DNA of 15,258 nt, from NCBI GenBank assembly GCA_964445575.1, contig CAYULB010000051.1, positions 1-15,258 on the forward strand, in the 5' to 3' direction. Of this stretch, positions 1 to 6,823 are shown piece after piece. Numbering within the stretch: position 1 is the stretch's first letter; each line of letters begins with the position of its first letter. This DNA is from WJMT01 sp964445575. Lineage in GTDB: Bacteria > Acidobacteriota > Aminicenantia > Aminicenantales > Aminicenantaceae. The notes under the pieces were generated by a model that ran no database searches, was not told the DNA's origin, and saw only the letters and a program-made list of their open reading frames with translations. The position numbers and the translations under genes were made by a program.

Positions 1-5
1 AAAGT

Positions 6-2432
6 TTAAAACCGAGCCCCTAAGGTCAAATACAAATTATCCTGGACTTTTTTTGGAAATTCGAAACTCCTGCTTCCGAGTCCATAGACAAGCTCCGCTG
101 TTCCTAATGGGGAATAAAGAAGAATCCCCGCTCCAATGCCCCATAAAATATCAGTTTTATAGGTTTTCTCAGGGAAGCGCTTTTCCACATCAAAAGCTAA
201 ATTTGAACAACCTTTTATATGAAAAACATCGTTAATCCGGTAACGGTAATCAACCCGTATTATTTTAATTCTATTTGCAGAAACTTGGTCATAAGCCATT
301 CCTACAAATGCTGATGGGGTCTCTTTTTTGAAAAATTTATAGACAGGAAGGGAGCCAGAACTGAAACCTAAAAACCCAGATAACCGGACAGTATGGCTTT
401 GATAGGAATTGTACATGTCCGCGGACAGGCCAAAGAGTTGGTATTCTCTATCAGAGCCAAGATTTTTAAAGCTTCCCTCATAATTTGCATAAAAATATAA
501 TCCTTGGGAAGGAAGCAGAACATTATCAAGAGTATCAAAAGTAAAAGAAGCACATATTTTCCTCAATGAGTCTTTCAAATCTGGAAAATAAATATTTTCA
601 ACACTTTTATTGCTGGTTTTAAGACTCAAGAATTCTTGATAGATTCCGATTTCCGAATTGATAAAGTTTGAAAACAGAAACCCGACTCCAAAACCAATAT
701 CTAGACTGCGGTCCCTATAATTTAATGGGATGTTCCCAGTTCCGTCGAATAGATGAGTGGATATATTTTTGTATTTCAGATTTAAAAAGGGATAAACAGG
801 AATATCAAAACTGCGAGTAGGGTAATAGAGTGTGGAATCAAACCGGGTTAAACCAATAAATTGAATCTCATTTTCAGCACGGATTCCAGGAAAAAGGACA
901 TTATTAGCATTAAAGGCAGCCAGTCCAACAACTTTATGCCGGTCATCATAACGGAGGCCTCCATGAAAAGAATTCTGTTTGGATTCTTTAACTATTAACC
1001 GGAGCTCCAGTTCATTACCGCCTAAATGGATTATTTCATATCGAATATGAGTGAAATACCTGAAGCTGTAAACCTTCATGATTTTATTTTCGATTTCTTG
1101 TTGATTAAACTTGATTCCCTCTTTAAGCCCGGCCAATCTCTTAATGAAAGAAGAGGGAAGAAGGGTGTTACCTGTGATAATGATTTGTTTTATCACAGGG
1201 ATTCCTATCTCTTTCACATAAAGGACTAGTTTGACTTCTTTAGAAGATAGGGGAATGGTTTGATAATCCAAGAATTTTAATTTTAGGTCTTTTTCGGCCT
1301 CAAGAAATTTCTTTTCCAATGATTCTGATTCAAATGGTTTCCCTTTTTCAATCCCTAATTTCTTTATGATCTCATCATAGGAGATGGTCTGGATTCCTTT
1401 TATTTGAATGTTTTGAACAGCGGGATGTTCGCTTAAAACATCTTTTGTTTTTAAATAATTGTTTCCCAGTACATTGTATTTTTCTAGCATTTCTTTTAAA
1501 GCCGGCCAGCTCTTTTCAGCAGCTTCATTTCCTGCTTCTACAATGCCTCTCAACTTATCTTTAAAAAAAAAGTCAAACATAGAGTAGGTTCTTAAGTCCG
1601 GATTGATTATAAAATCAGCCTGTCTGGCCTTATCAGCGGTTTGGTTTAACTCTACGATTTTTATGCTTTGTTCTAAAACACCAAATGCAGATTCAAGCTC
1701 TTCCCGTTTTAGAAGAGGTTTTTTAATATCAACAGCAATCACAATATCAGCCCCCATAACTTTAGCTACATCTACTGGGAGGTTGTTCAATAATCCTCCA
1801 TCAATCAGGAGATAATCATCCCATTCCACGGGGCTGAATAGAGAAGGGATCGACATAGTGGCCCGCATTGCTTTTGAGATGGAGCCTGTTTTGAGCACAA
1901 TTTCCTTCCCTGAAATCAAATCCACGGCAATGCACCGAAAGGGGATCGGAAGTTCATCAAAGTCATCTAAATGTTCATAGGGAGTGGTCAGGGAGGAAAA
2001 AAACAGATTCATCTTTTGTCCGTATATAAGACCGCTGGGAGGAACGGGAATAAATCCGTCCGCCCTTAAATCTAATTGATATTTCCCGCTCAGCTTTTTT
2101 TGAAAATACGGCTGGATGGACCTCTGGGGAATATCAGATAAAAAATATTTCCAATCCATGTCTTCAGCTATTTTCTGTATTTCATCGCCGCTGTATCCCA
2201 TGGAATACAATGCGCCGATAATGCCTCCCATACTGGTCCCTACCACATAATCCACTGGAATTTGATTTCTATCCAGCATTTTAAGAATGCTGATGTGAGC
2301 CAGCCCAAGAGCCCCACCCCCATCTAAAACCAAGCCTATCTTTGGCCTTTGCTCAGCAAAAGAAGGTATAATCAGGCAGAAAAAAAAGAACACGATCAAG
2401 AATAATATTCTTTTTTTAAAAAATGACCTCAT
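6..2432 (-). CDS. Patatin-like phospholipase with POTRA and outer-membrane barrel (PlpD-like, type Vd)
   Basis: An 808-residue protein starting at the ATG at 2432. An upstream in-frame GTG at 2465 would add 11 residues in front of an otherwise clean signal peptide (MRSFFKKR, a hydrophobic stretch, PSFA). Residues 30-230 are a patatin domain: glycine-rich DGGGALGLAH at 37-46, nucleophile elbow GTSMG with Ser67, and DGG with Asp211 completing the Ser-Asp dyad. Two POTRA-like segments follow (about 340-408 and 412-484). A beta-rich region to Phe808 has the alternating pattern and terminal Phe of a BamA/D15 barrel. The family (PlpD of Pseudomonas, FplA of Fusobacterium) is a lipid hydrolase exported by its own barrel. 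The gene lies 73 nt behind the S9 peptidase on the same strand, probably in one transcript. No good Shine-Dalgarno is seen before the ATG. Architecture is certain; substrate and surface release are inferred. Confidence 0.93.
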   Translation of the reverse strand: MRSFFKKRILFLIVFFFFCLIIPSFAEQRPKIGLVLDGGGALGLAHISILKMLDRNQIPVDYVVGTSMGGIIGALYSMGYSGDEIQKIAEDMDWKYFLSDIPQRSIQPYFQKKLSGKYQLDLRADGFIPVPPSGLIYGQKMNLFFSSLTTPYEHLDDFDELPIPFRCIAVDLISGKEIVLKTGSISKAMRATMSIPSLFSPVEWDDYLLIDGGLLNNLPVDVAKVMGADIVIAVDIKKPLLKREELESAFGVLEQSIKIVELNQTADKARQADFIINPDLRTYSMFDFFFKDKLRGIVEAGNEAAEKSWPALKEMLEKYNVLGNNYLKTKDVLSEHPAVQNIQIKGIQTISYDEIIKKLGIEKGKPFESESLEKKFLEAEKDLKLKFLDYQTIPLSSKEVKLVLYVKEIGIPVIKQIIITGNTLLPSSFIKRLAGLKEGIKFNQQEIENKIMKVYSFRYFTHIRYEIIHLGGNELELRLIVKESKQNSFHGGLRYDDRHKVVGLAAFNANNVLFPGIRAENEIQFIGLTRFDSTLYYPTRSFDIPVYPFLNLKYKNISTHLFDGTGNIPLNYRDRSLDIGFGVGFLFSNFINSEIGIYQEFLSLKTSNKSVENIYFPDLKDSLRKICASFTFDTLDNVLLPSQGLYFYANYEGSFKNLGSDREYQLFGLSADMYNSYQSHTVRLSGFLGFSSGSLPVYKFFKKETPSAFVGMAYDQVSANRIKIIRVDYRYRINDVFHIKGCSNLAFDVEKRFPEKTYKTDILWGIGAGILLYSPLGTAELVYGLGSRSFEFPKKVQDNLYLTLGARF

Positions 2433-2456
2433 GAAAATAATCTCATCTAAAATCTC

Positions 2457-2486
2457 ATATTCCACTCATTTGACTGGTTTGTCAAA
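2457..2486 (-). promoter_or_regulatory. Possible weak promoter and hairpin before the patatin gene
   Basis: Reading the minus strand, a perfect TTGACA (2480-2485) is followed after 17 nt by GAATAT (2457-2462), a poor -10. The TTGACA lies inside a 6-bp inverted repeat, TTTGAC (2469-2474) and GTCAAA (2481-2486), with a 6-nt loop and no T-run, so it is not a convincing terminator for the peptidase gene. It may be an internal promoter, a weak operator, or chance. Confidence 0.25.
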
Positions 2487-2505
2487 GTTATGAATAATCG
2501 GATTT

Positions 2506-4599
2506 TTATTTGTTTAGAAGAAATCTATCAAAAAAATCAGCGGCGGCTCTATATACCTTAAGCCAGTTATAATGACATAAAAAGCCGTGCACTTCATCGG
2601 GAATGATTAAGGTTTCTACCGGAGCTATTCCCACTCTCTTCAAACGGTGAACTAAATCCGTTGTCTGGATAAAATCAACATTTCTATCATCATCTCCGTG
2701 CACAAACAGAACCGGAGATGACCAAAATTCAACATCCGCTACTGGCGAAGATTGGAAAGCGATATTCATAAGGTCATCACCATATATATCCCATCCGCCT
2801 CCGTCTCTTCTTCTGCCTCTTAGAGACCAATCATGCACTCCATGGAGGTCCACGCCTGCAGAAAAGAGATTTGAGTCTCTGGCTAGTCCCATAGCTGTTA
2901 AATAACCTCCGTAAGATCCTCCCCAGAGCCCGATTTTTACTGGATTTACATCGGGTCTTTTTTGTAAATAAAGCCCTGCAGCCACAATATCCTGATATTC
3001 AGAGGCCCCTCTAGGTCCTTGTTTGGGAGCATTCCTAAAGTCATATCCATACCCAATTCCCGAACGATAATTAACGGATAGGACCGCATATCCTTTACTT
3101 GCTAAATACTGATTCATAGCATAGGCATTATGGTAATACCCCCTCATGTGCCAGCCTAAAAGCATCTGTCGAATGGGTCCTCCATGCATGAAGATGACGG
3201 CAGGGCGGTGGTCCTCTGGAGTTGAATCTTTGGGAAGAAAAAGCTGGCAGTGGATTTTATACCCATCCGGAGATTCAAGGATCACCTGCTGGGGTTTTAC
3301 GAGTTTGTCAGAGGAAAAGTTATCAGGAATGAGCTCAGGAGCTATCAAAACGGTTTCCTCTTGTCCCTTTTTTTTATAGGCAGGAGCCGCTGGTTGAATA
3401 GCTGTTGAACAGAGGAATATCAAGTCCTGATTCTTCTGGGTAAGAGCAGGGGACCATTCAATTCCGTCTCCCGAAGTGAGAGGCTCTGCTTTGCCTCCTG
3501 ATACAGGAACAGTCCAAATGTGTCTTCTGTCTATATCATCCTGATTAGAGCTAAAAATCAGCTTTTTTCTATCAAAAGAAAGAAAACTATCTTCGACTTC
3601 ATATTCTCCGGGTGAAAGGGGAATTAATTTTTTTTCTTTTAAAGAGAAAGAATAAAGATGCATCCATTTTTCATGTTCAGAATAAAAAATGAGGTGCCCT
3701 TCTTCGGCCCATCTCAGAGTTTTAGAAGGATAATACTGAGCAAAACCTCCGGTTGCGTTGGGGCATTCCCACACTGTTTGGGATTGTTTTGCTTCCACAT
3801 CAGCAACCATGATCTTAAATTTTCTGCCACCCCGAAAAGAAGACCCCACACCTTGAGTAAAGCGGATGTAAGCGATATATTTTCCACAGGGAGACCAAAC
3901 CGGGTAACGGTCTATTTCCACTGATGGATCAATCCAGCTTATTGACTTTTGGATCAGGTCGTAAATCCCAATAAAACTGTGATCTTCTCGGTGACTCACA
4001 AAAAGAAGTTTTTCTCCATCAGGAGACCACTCTTGAATGCTGTTTCTTCCTCTTGCTTTAAAGAGAACGTGTGGCTCTGAACCTTGCTTGATTTCAGATA
4101 AATACACATTTCCTTGAAAATTAAAAACCACTTGGTTAGAAGCAGGGGAACAGAGAGGGGAAGAACCTTTCCCAACTTTCCATTTATTTCCATTTTGAAG
4201 ATCGACTGCCCATACTGCCTGCTCAACTCCTTTGGGATTTGAGATGGGATTCGGGTATTCACCACTTCTGTTTGCAGAACCTCCCCGAACATAAAGAAGA
4301 ATAGTTCCTTTATAATTGAATTCTAGTGCTCCTAATTCCTGGCCGTCATCCTTATCATAGGAAGTTATCTCTTTTGCTTTGTAATCAGGTCCATACGCAA
4401 TCCAAATATTTTGCTTTCCTTCACAATTGAACACCCAAGCAGCCAGATCTCCTTCTGGAGACATAGTAAGGTCAGAAGGAAAAGAGTAGCTCATGATTTC
4501 CTCAAGACTGAATTGGTTTGACCCTAAAAGAAAACTAAATGGAATTGAGATCAAAAAAATTCCATAAATCGCTATTTGTTTTAATGGTAATTTTTTCAT
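2506..4599 (-). CDS. Exported S9 family prolyl oligopeptidase-type serine peptidase
   Basis: A 697-residue protein with an N-terminal signal sequence (KK followed by a hydrophobic run to about residue 26, no lipobox), so probably periplasmic. Residues 35-400 hold repeated beta-propeller blades of the WD40-like/PD40 type (WSPDG at 191-195, WSPCG at 235-239, EWSP at 381-384). Residues 430-697 are the alpha/beta hydrolase domain: HGGP at 472-475, nucleophile GGSYGG with Ser562, Asp638 in HGDDDRNV, and His671 in EVHGF. This order matches DPP IV and acylaminoacyl peptidases, which cleave short peptides admitted through the propeller. The start is fixed by AAGGAGG (GGAGG at 4606-4610), 6 nt before the ATG. 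The promoter box at 4669-4714 gives a leader of about 60 nt. It leads the two-gene unit with the patatin gene. Substrate (prolyl, acyl-peptide or other) is not determined by sequence. Confidence 0.95.
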   Translation of the reverse strand: MKKLPLKQIAIYGIFLISIPFSFLLGSNQFSLEEIMSYSFPSDLTMSPEGDLAAWVFNCEGKQNIWIAYGPDYKAKEITSYDKDDGQELGALEFNYKGTILLYVRGGSANRSGEYPNPISNPKGVEQAVWAVDLQNGNKWKVGKGSSPLCSPASNQVVFNFQGNVYLSEIKQGSEPHVLFKARGRNSIQEWSPDGEKLLFVSHREDHSFIGIYDLIQKSISWIDPSVEIDRYPVWSPCGKYIAYIRFTQGVGSSFRGGRKFKIMVADVEAKQSQTVWECPNATGGFAQYYPSKTLRWAEEGHLIFYSEHEKWMHLYSFSLKEKKLIPLSPGEYEVEDSFLSFDRKKLIFSSNQDDIDRRHIWTVPVSGGKAEPLTSGDGIEWSPALTQKNQDLIFLCSTAIQPAAPAYKKKGQEETVLIAPELIPDNFSSDKLVKPQQVILESPDGYKIHCQLFLPKDSTPEDHRPAVIFMHGGPIRQMLLGWHMRGYYHNAYAMNQYLASKGYAVLSVNYRSGIGYGYDFRNAPKQGPRGASEYQDIVAAGLYLQKRPDVNPVKIGLWGGSYGGYLTAMGLARDSNLFSAGVDLHGVHDWSLRGRRRDGGGWDIYGDDLMNIAFQSSPVADVEFWSSPVLFVHGDDDRNVDFIQTTDLVHRLKRVGIAPVETLIIPDEVHGFLCHYNWLKVYRAAADFFDRFLLNK

Positions 4600-4668
4600 T
4601 GATGACCTCCTTGAGGCAAGGTTTTCAATCCTTAACCAATCATAAAAACAACGTATACAACAGTATTT

Positions 4669-4714
4669 ATTATTAACTTCTTTTCAGGGATATACAAGAT
4701 TTTTTTCAAAAACA
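4669..4714 (-). promoter_or_regulatory. Promoter box for the S9 peptidase (copy 1 of 3)
   Basis: On the minus strand: TGTTTTTGAAAAAAATC, then -35 TTGTAT (4692-4697), a 17-nt spacer ATCCCTGAAAAGAAGTT, and -10 AATAAT (4669-4674). The predicted start is near 4662, about 60 nt before the ATG. The same arrangement recurs before the permease (9263-9307) and the racemase (9469-9513), including conserved spacer positions. The T/A-rich upstream block resembles an UP element or a regulator site. Confidence 0.7.
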
Positions 4715-4766
4715 AGGACATGAATATTTTTCATGTTTGTATTTTTATTTTAATCGCCATGTCCTT
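4714..4766 (+). promoter_or_regulatory. Two mutually exclusive hairpins in the 4600-4999 gap
   Basis: AAGGACATG (4714-4722) is fully complementary to CATGTCCTT (4758-4766, continuing as TTT), giving a 9-bp stem. ACATGAA (4718-4724) is also fully complementary to TTCATGT (4730-4736), giving a 7-bp stem with a 5-nt loop. Both use 4718-4722, so only one can form at a time. The site lies immediately upstream of the peptidase promoter box (as DNA, a possible operator) and 230 nt before the receiver gene (as RNA, a possible leader switch). No plus-strand promoter is evident. The rest of the 400-nt gap holds the dispersed repeat at 4859-4915 and little else. Confidence 0.35.
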
Positions 4767-4858
4767 TTTAAAGATTTAGCCTTTCTCGCTCTTCTCGTAC
4801 TGAGCAAACCAAAAAAACCTTAGAAACTGGCGAAAAGAAACAAACTCTATCAGCCCTC

Positions 4859-4915
4859 TCATGCCTTGCGCCTCACATCTGCAGCAATCTTGTCTCGTGA
4901 ATAATCCAGGTTAAA
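4859..4915 (+). repeat. Dispersed GC-richer repeat, left copy
   Basis: This 57-nt segment matches the reverse complement of 15176-15233 at about 52 of 58 aligned positions with one single-base gap. The 22 nt at 4894-4915, ending in AATAATCCAGGTTAAA, are identical in both copies. The inner part contains CATCTGCAGCAA with a PstI-type palindrome. Similarity begins abruptly at TCATGCC and ends just after TTAAA. The copy lies wholly in intergenic DNA and appears to be one arm only, because no matching inverted arm is found upstream. It resembles a dispersed intergenic element rather than a gene. Confidence 0.7.
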
Positions 4916-4999
4916 AATATTTTCAATTATTTTTCTTTGTTACCGACTAAATTATCTGGAAATTTGTAAAAAAGGAGAATTGAGTTCAACTTTAAAAAA

Positions 5000-5371
5000 A
5001 TGAGTGCACTGATTGTAGAAGATGAAATCATTATTGCTCTCGATGTCAAAAACATCCTTAAGAGTTTAGGGATTTCAATCTCCGGAATTGTTTCTTCGGG
5101 AGAAGAATCCATAAAAAAGGTCCCGCAGGTGCGTCCTCATTTTATTCTCATGGATATAAAACTCAATGGCAAAATGGATGGGATACACGCTGCAGAGAAG
5201 ATATACTACAAATATAAAATTCCCTCTATATTTTTAACAGCTTATGGTGACGAATTAACTCTTAAAAGAATAAGAGAAACCAAATTGTTTTATTTCATAA
5301 CCAAACCTTTCTCAGAATATGAAATTACTCAATCAATAAATAAAACAAGAAAAAAATTTGACTTAATTTGA
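5000..5371 (+). CDS. Stand-alone CheY-like response regulator receiver
   Basis: A 123-residue protein that is a receiver domain with no output domain. The acidic pocket Glu7-Asp8 (VEDE), phospho-acceptor Asp52 (MDIKL), Thr80 (LTAY), Tyr82 and Lys102-Pro103 (TKPF) are all present, so it should be phosphorylatable. No histidine kinase is in the window. The ATG at 5000 has no Shine-Dalgarno at normal distance. A good AAAGGAG at 4971-4977 is 22 nt away and precedes a tiny TTG-initiated frame whose TGA (5001-5003) overlaps the ATG across an A7 run, so coupling or a homopolymer sequence error is possible. It is separated from the amidohydrolase by 81 nt. Its function could be signal relay, phosphate sink or control of a partner protein; none can be chosen from sequence. 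Confidence 0.88.
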   Translation: MSALIVEDEIIIALDVKNILKSLGISISGIVSSGEESIKKVPQVRPHFILMDIKLNGKMDGIHAAEKIYYKYKIPSIFLTAYGDELTLKRIRETKLFYFITKPFSEYEITQSINKTRKKFDLI

Positions 5372-5403
5372 CTTCTTCCGTTTCATTTTGTATTTATAAT
5401 ATC

Positions 5404-5432
5404 TTGCTTGTTAAAATAAATTCTCCCATAAT
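5404..5432 (+). promoter_or_regulatory. Candidate promoter for the amidohydrolase-NusG unit
   Basis: TTGCTT (5404-5409), a 17-nt spacer and CATAAT (5427-5432) end 20 nt before the ATG, implying a very short leader. A competing TATAAT lies at 5395-5400 without a well-spaced -35. The conserved spacer and upstream block of the three-copy box are absent here. Confidence 0.35.
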
Positions 5433-5452
5433 ACCAAAAGAAGGATAATTTC

Positions 5453-6295
5453 ATGAAAGTTGGTCTGATTCAACGGCAGTGCAGTCAGAACTACGATAAT
5501 AATTTAAAGAAGGGAACCAATGCCTTTAAAACAGCTGCCTCCCAGGGTGCTGAATTGATATGCTATGCAGAATTAGGGTTTTCGTATTTTTTACCTCAAT
5601 ATCCTGCCGAATCAAAAGATTTGGAAAAAGCTGAGACAATTCCAGGTCCAACCACGGAGGCATTTTGCAAACTGGCTAAAGAATACGGAGTGGTAACCGT
5701 ATTGAACCTTTTTGAAAGAGATGGAAGTAAGACTTATGACTCTTCTCCTGTCATTGATTCCAATGGAAAGATCTTAGGAACGACTCGAATGGCCCACATC
5801 ATGGATGGAATGGGTTTTTACGAAAAAGGCTACTATTATCCGGGCAACACCAACCGTTTCGTCTATAATACGGGTGTTGGAAAGGTGGGAATAGCTATCT
5901 GCTATGACCGGCATTTTCCGGAATATATGAGAAATCTTGCGCTCTATGGAGCAGAAATAGTCATTATTCCCCAAGCAGGAGCGGTGGGAGAGTGGACAGA
6001 AGGAATGTTTCAAGCAGAAGTCCGGGTCACCGCTTTCCAAAACGGATATTTTGCCGCTTTAGTCAACAGGGTGGGGAAAGAAGACAAGTTGAACTTTGCT
6101 GGAGAGTCATTTGTCGTGAACCCAGAAGGGGAGGTCATAGCTCAGGCTCCAAAGGGAAAAGATTTTATTCTCTATGCTGATTGTGATTTGAGTGAAGTTC
6201 CCAAGAGCACGGCCAGAAGGTTTTTCCTGTCTGATAGAAGGCCAGAATATTATAGAAAATTTAAACTAATAAATAATAAAAAGAGAAGGGATTGA
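5453..6295 (+). CDS. Nitrilase-superfamily carbon-nitrogen hydrolase (carbamoyl-amidase-like, atypical)
   Basis: A 280-residue cytosolic protein filling the usual length of a single-domain nitrilase-fold enzyme. Catalytic Glu40 (CYAELGF) and nucleophile Cys150 (AICYDRHFPE) are present, as is the Glu124 region YEKGYYYPG. The motif that normally supplies the catalytic Lys (R-K-x-H-I in N-carbamoylputrescine amidase and beta-ureidopropionase) reads R112-M113-A-H-I, so Lys is replaced by Met. Overall resemblance, especially ICYDRHFPEYMR, PQAGAVGEW and FQNGYFAALVNRVG, is to amidases of N-carbamoyl compounds, but the substrate cannot be named. The start is supported by AGAAGGA, 7 nt before the ATG. 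The NusG-like gene starts 18 nt after the stop, so the two are probably cotranscribed. Confidence 0.88.
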   Translation: MKVGLIQRQCSQNYDNNLKKGTNAFKTAASQGAELICYAELGFSYFLPQYPAESKDLEKAETIPGPTTEAFCKLAKEYGVVTVLNLFERDGSKTYDSSPVIDSNGKILGTTRMAHIMDGMGFYEKGYYYPGNTNRFVYNTGVGKVGIAICYDRHFPEYMRNLALYGAEIVIIPQAGAVGEWTEGMFQAEVRVTAFQNGYFAALVNRVGKEDKLNFAGESFVVNPEGEVIAQAPKGKDFILYADCDLSEVPKSTARRFFLSDRRPEYYRKFKLINNKKRRD

Positions 6296-6313
6296 ACCAT
6301 AGAGAGAGATTAA

Positions 6314-6793
6314 ATGAAAAGCTGGTTTGTTTTAAATACAAAACCTAAAAAAGAATTTCAGGTAGAAAAAATATTCAGTGAAAGCGGATACAAGATATAC
6401 AATCCTAAATTTAAGCAGGACAACAAGATACTCCCTTTTTTTTCAGGATATGAATTCATATATTTTGATTATCCCTCTCAATACCGAACAGTCAAATACA
6501 CCAGAGGAGTTAAAAAGGTAGTGGGAAACCAACAAGGTCCCATACCTATTTCCGAAGATATCTTAAATGAAATAAAAAAAAGAGAAGTTGACGGTTTTAT
6601 TGAGCTGAACAAATACGGAAGTGAACCTGAGACAGGAGATGAAGTTCAAGTGATGGAGGGAGCCATGAAGGGATTAAAGGGAATTTTTAAAAAGGAATTA
6701 ACTTCCAAAGAAAGAGCGGTCATTCTTCTCAATTATGTTTCCTATCAGGGGCATCTTATCGTTGATAAAAAGAAACTGAAAAAAATATTATGA
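6314..6793 (+). CDS. NusG/RfaH-type transcription elongation or antitermination factor
   Basis: A 159-residue protein with the two-domain plan of the NusG family. Residues 1-90 form the NGN domain (WFVLNTKPKKE at 4-14, then LPFFSGYEFIYFD at 40-52, corresponding to the LFPGY signature, and a VKKVVG core). Residues 108-155 form a KOW domain (GDEVQVMEGAMKGLKGIF). Family members bind RNA polymerase. The general NusG normally sits in a secE-rplK cluster, which is absent here, so this is probably a specialised paralogue (RfaH, LoaP or UpxY type) that promotes readthrough of particular operons. Such factors often sit at the head of their target operon. Here the gene is last in its unit and ends 6 nt from a convergent gene, so any target must lie elsewhere. 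The ribosome site is a weak GAGAGAGA. Confidence 0.87.
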   Translation: MKSWFVLNTKPKKEFQVEKIFSESGYKIYNPKFKQDNKILPFFSGYEFIYFDYPSQYRTVKYTRGVKKVVGNQQGPIPISEDILNEIKKREVDGFIELNKYGSEPETGDEVQVMEGAMKGLKGIFKKELTSKERAVILLNYVSYQGHLIVDKKKLKKIL

Positions 6794-6823
6794 ACATCCC
6801 TAAAGTATTTGTTTTAGTTTTTC
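6772..6823. terminator. Possible A/T hairpin between convergent genes
   Basis: The 3' end of the NusG-like gene (6772-6789) is largely complementary to 6804-6823 at the 3' end of the convergent ammonia-lyase gene. There are four pairs, a 2-nt bulge, then fourteen positions with one mismatch and two G-U pairs, around a 14-nt loop. The two stop codons are only 6 nt apart, so any terminator must overlap coding sequence as this does. It is very A/T-rich, so strength is doubtful, and A/T complementarity may be chance. Confidence 0.3.

Noticed and set aside
2433..2465. GTG start for the patatin gene 11 codons upstream.
   Set aside because: The added acidic residues would precede a well-formed signal peptide beginning MRSFFKKR, and no better ribosome site supports it.
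5395..5400. TATAAT after the receiver gene as the main promoter of the amidohydrolase unit.
   Set aside because: The nearest good -35 (TTGACT at 5368) is 21 nt away and no other is well spaced, so it is mentioned only as a competitor to the 5404-5432 candidate.
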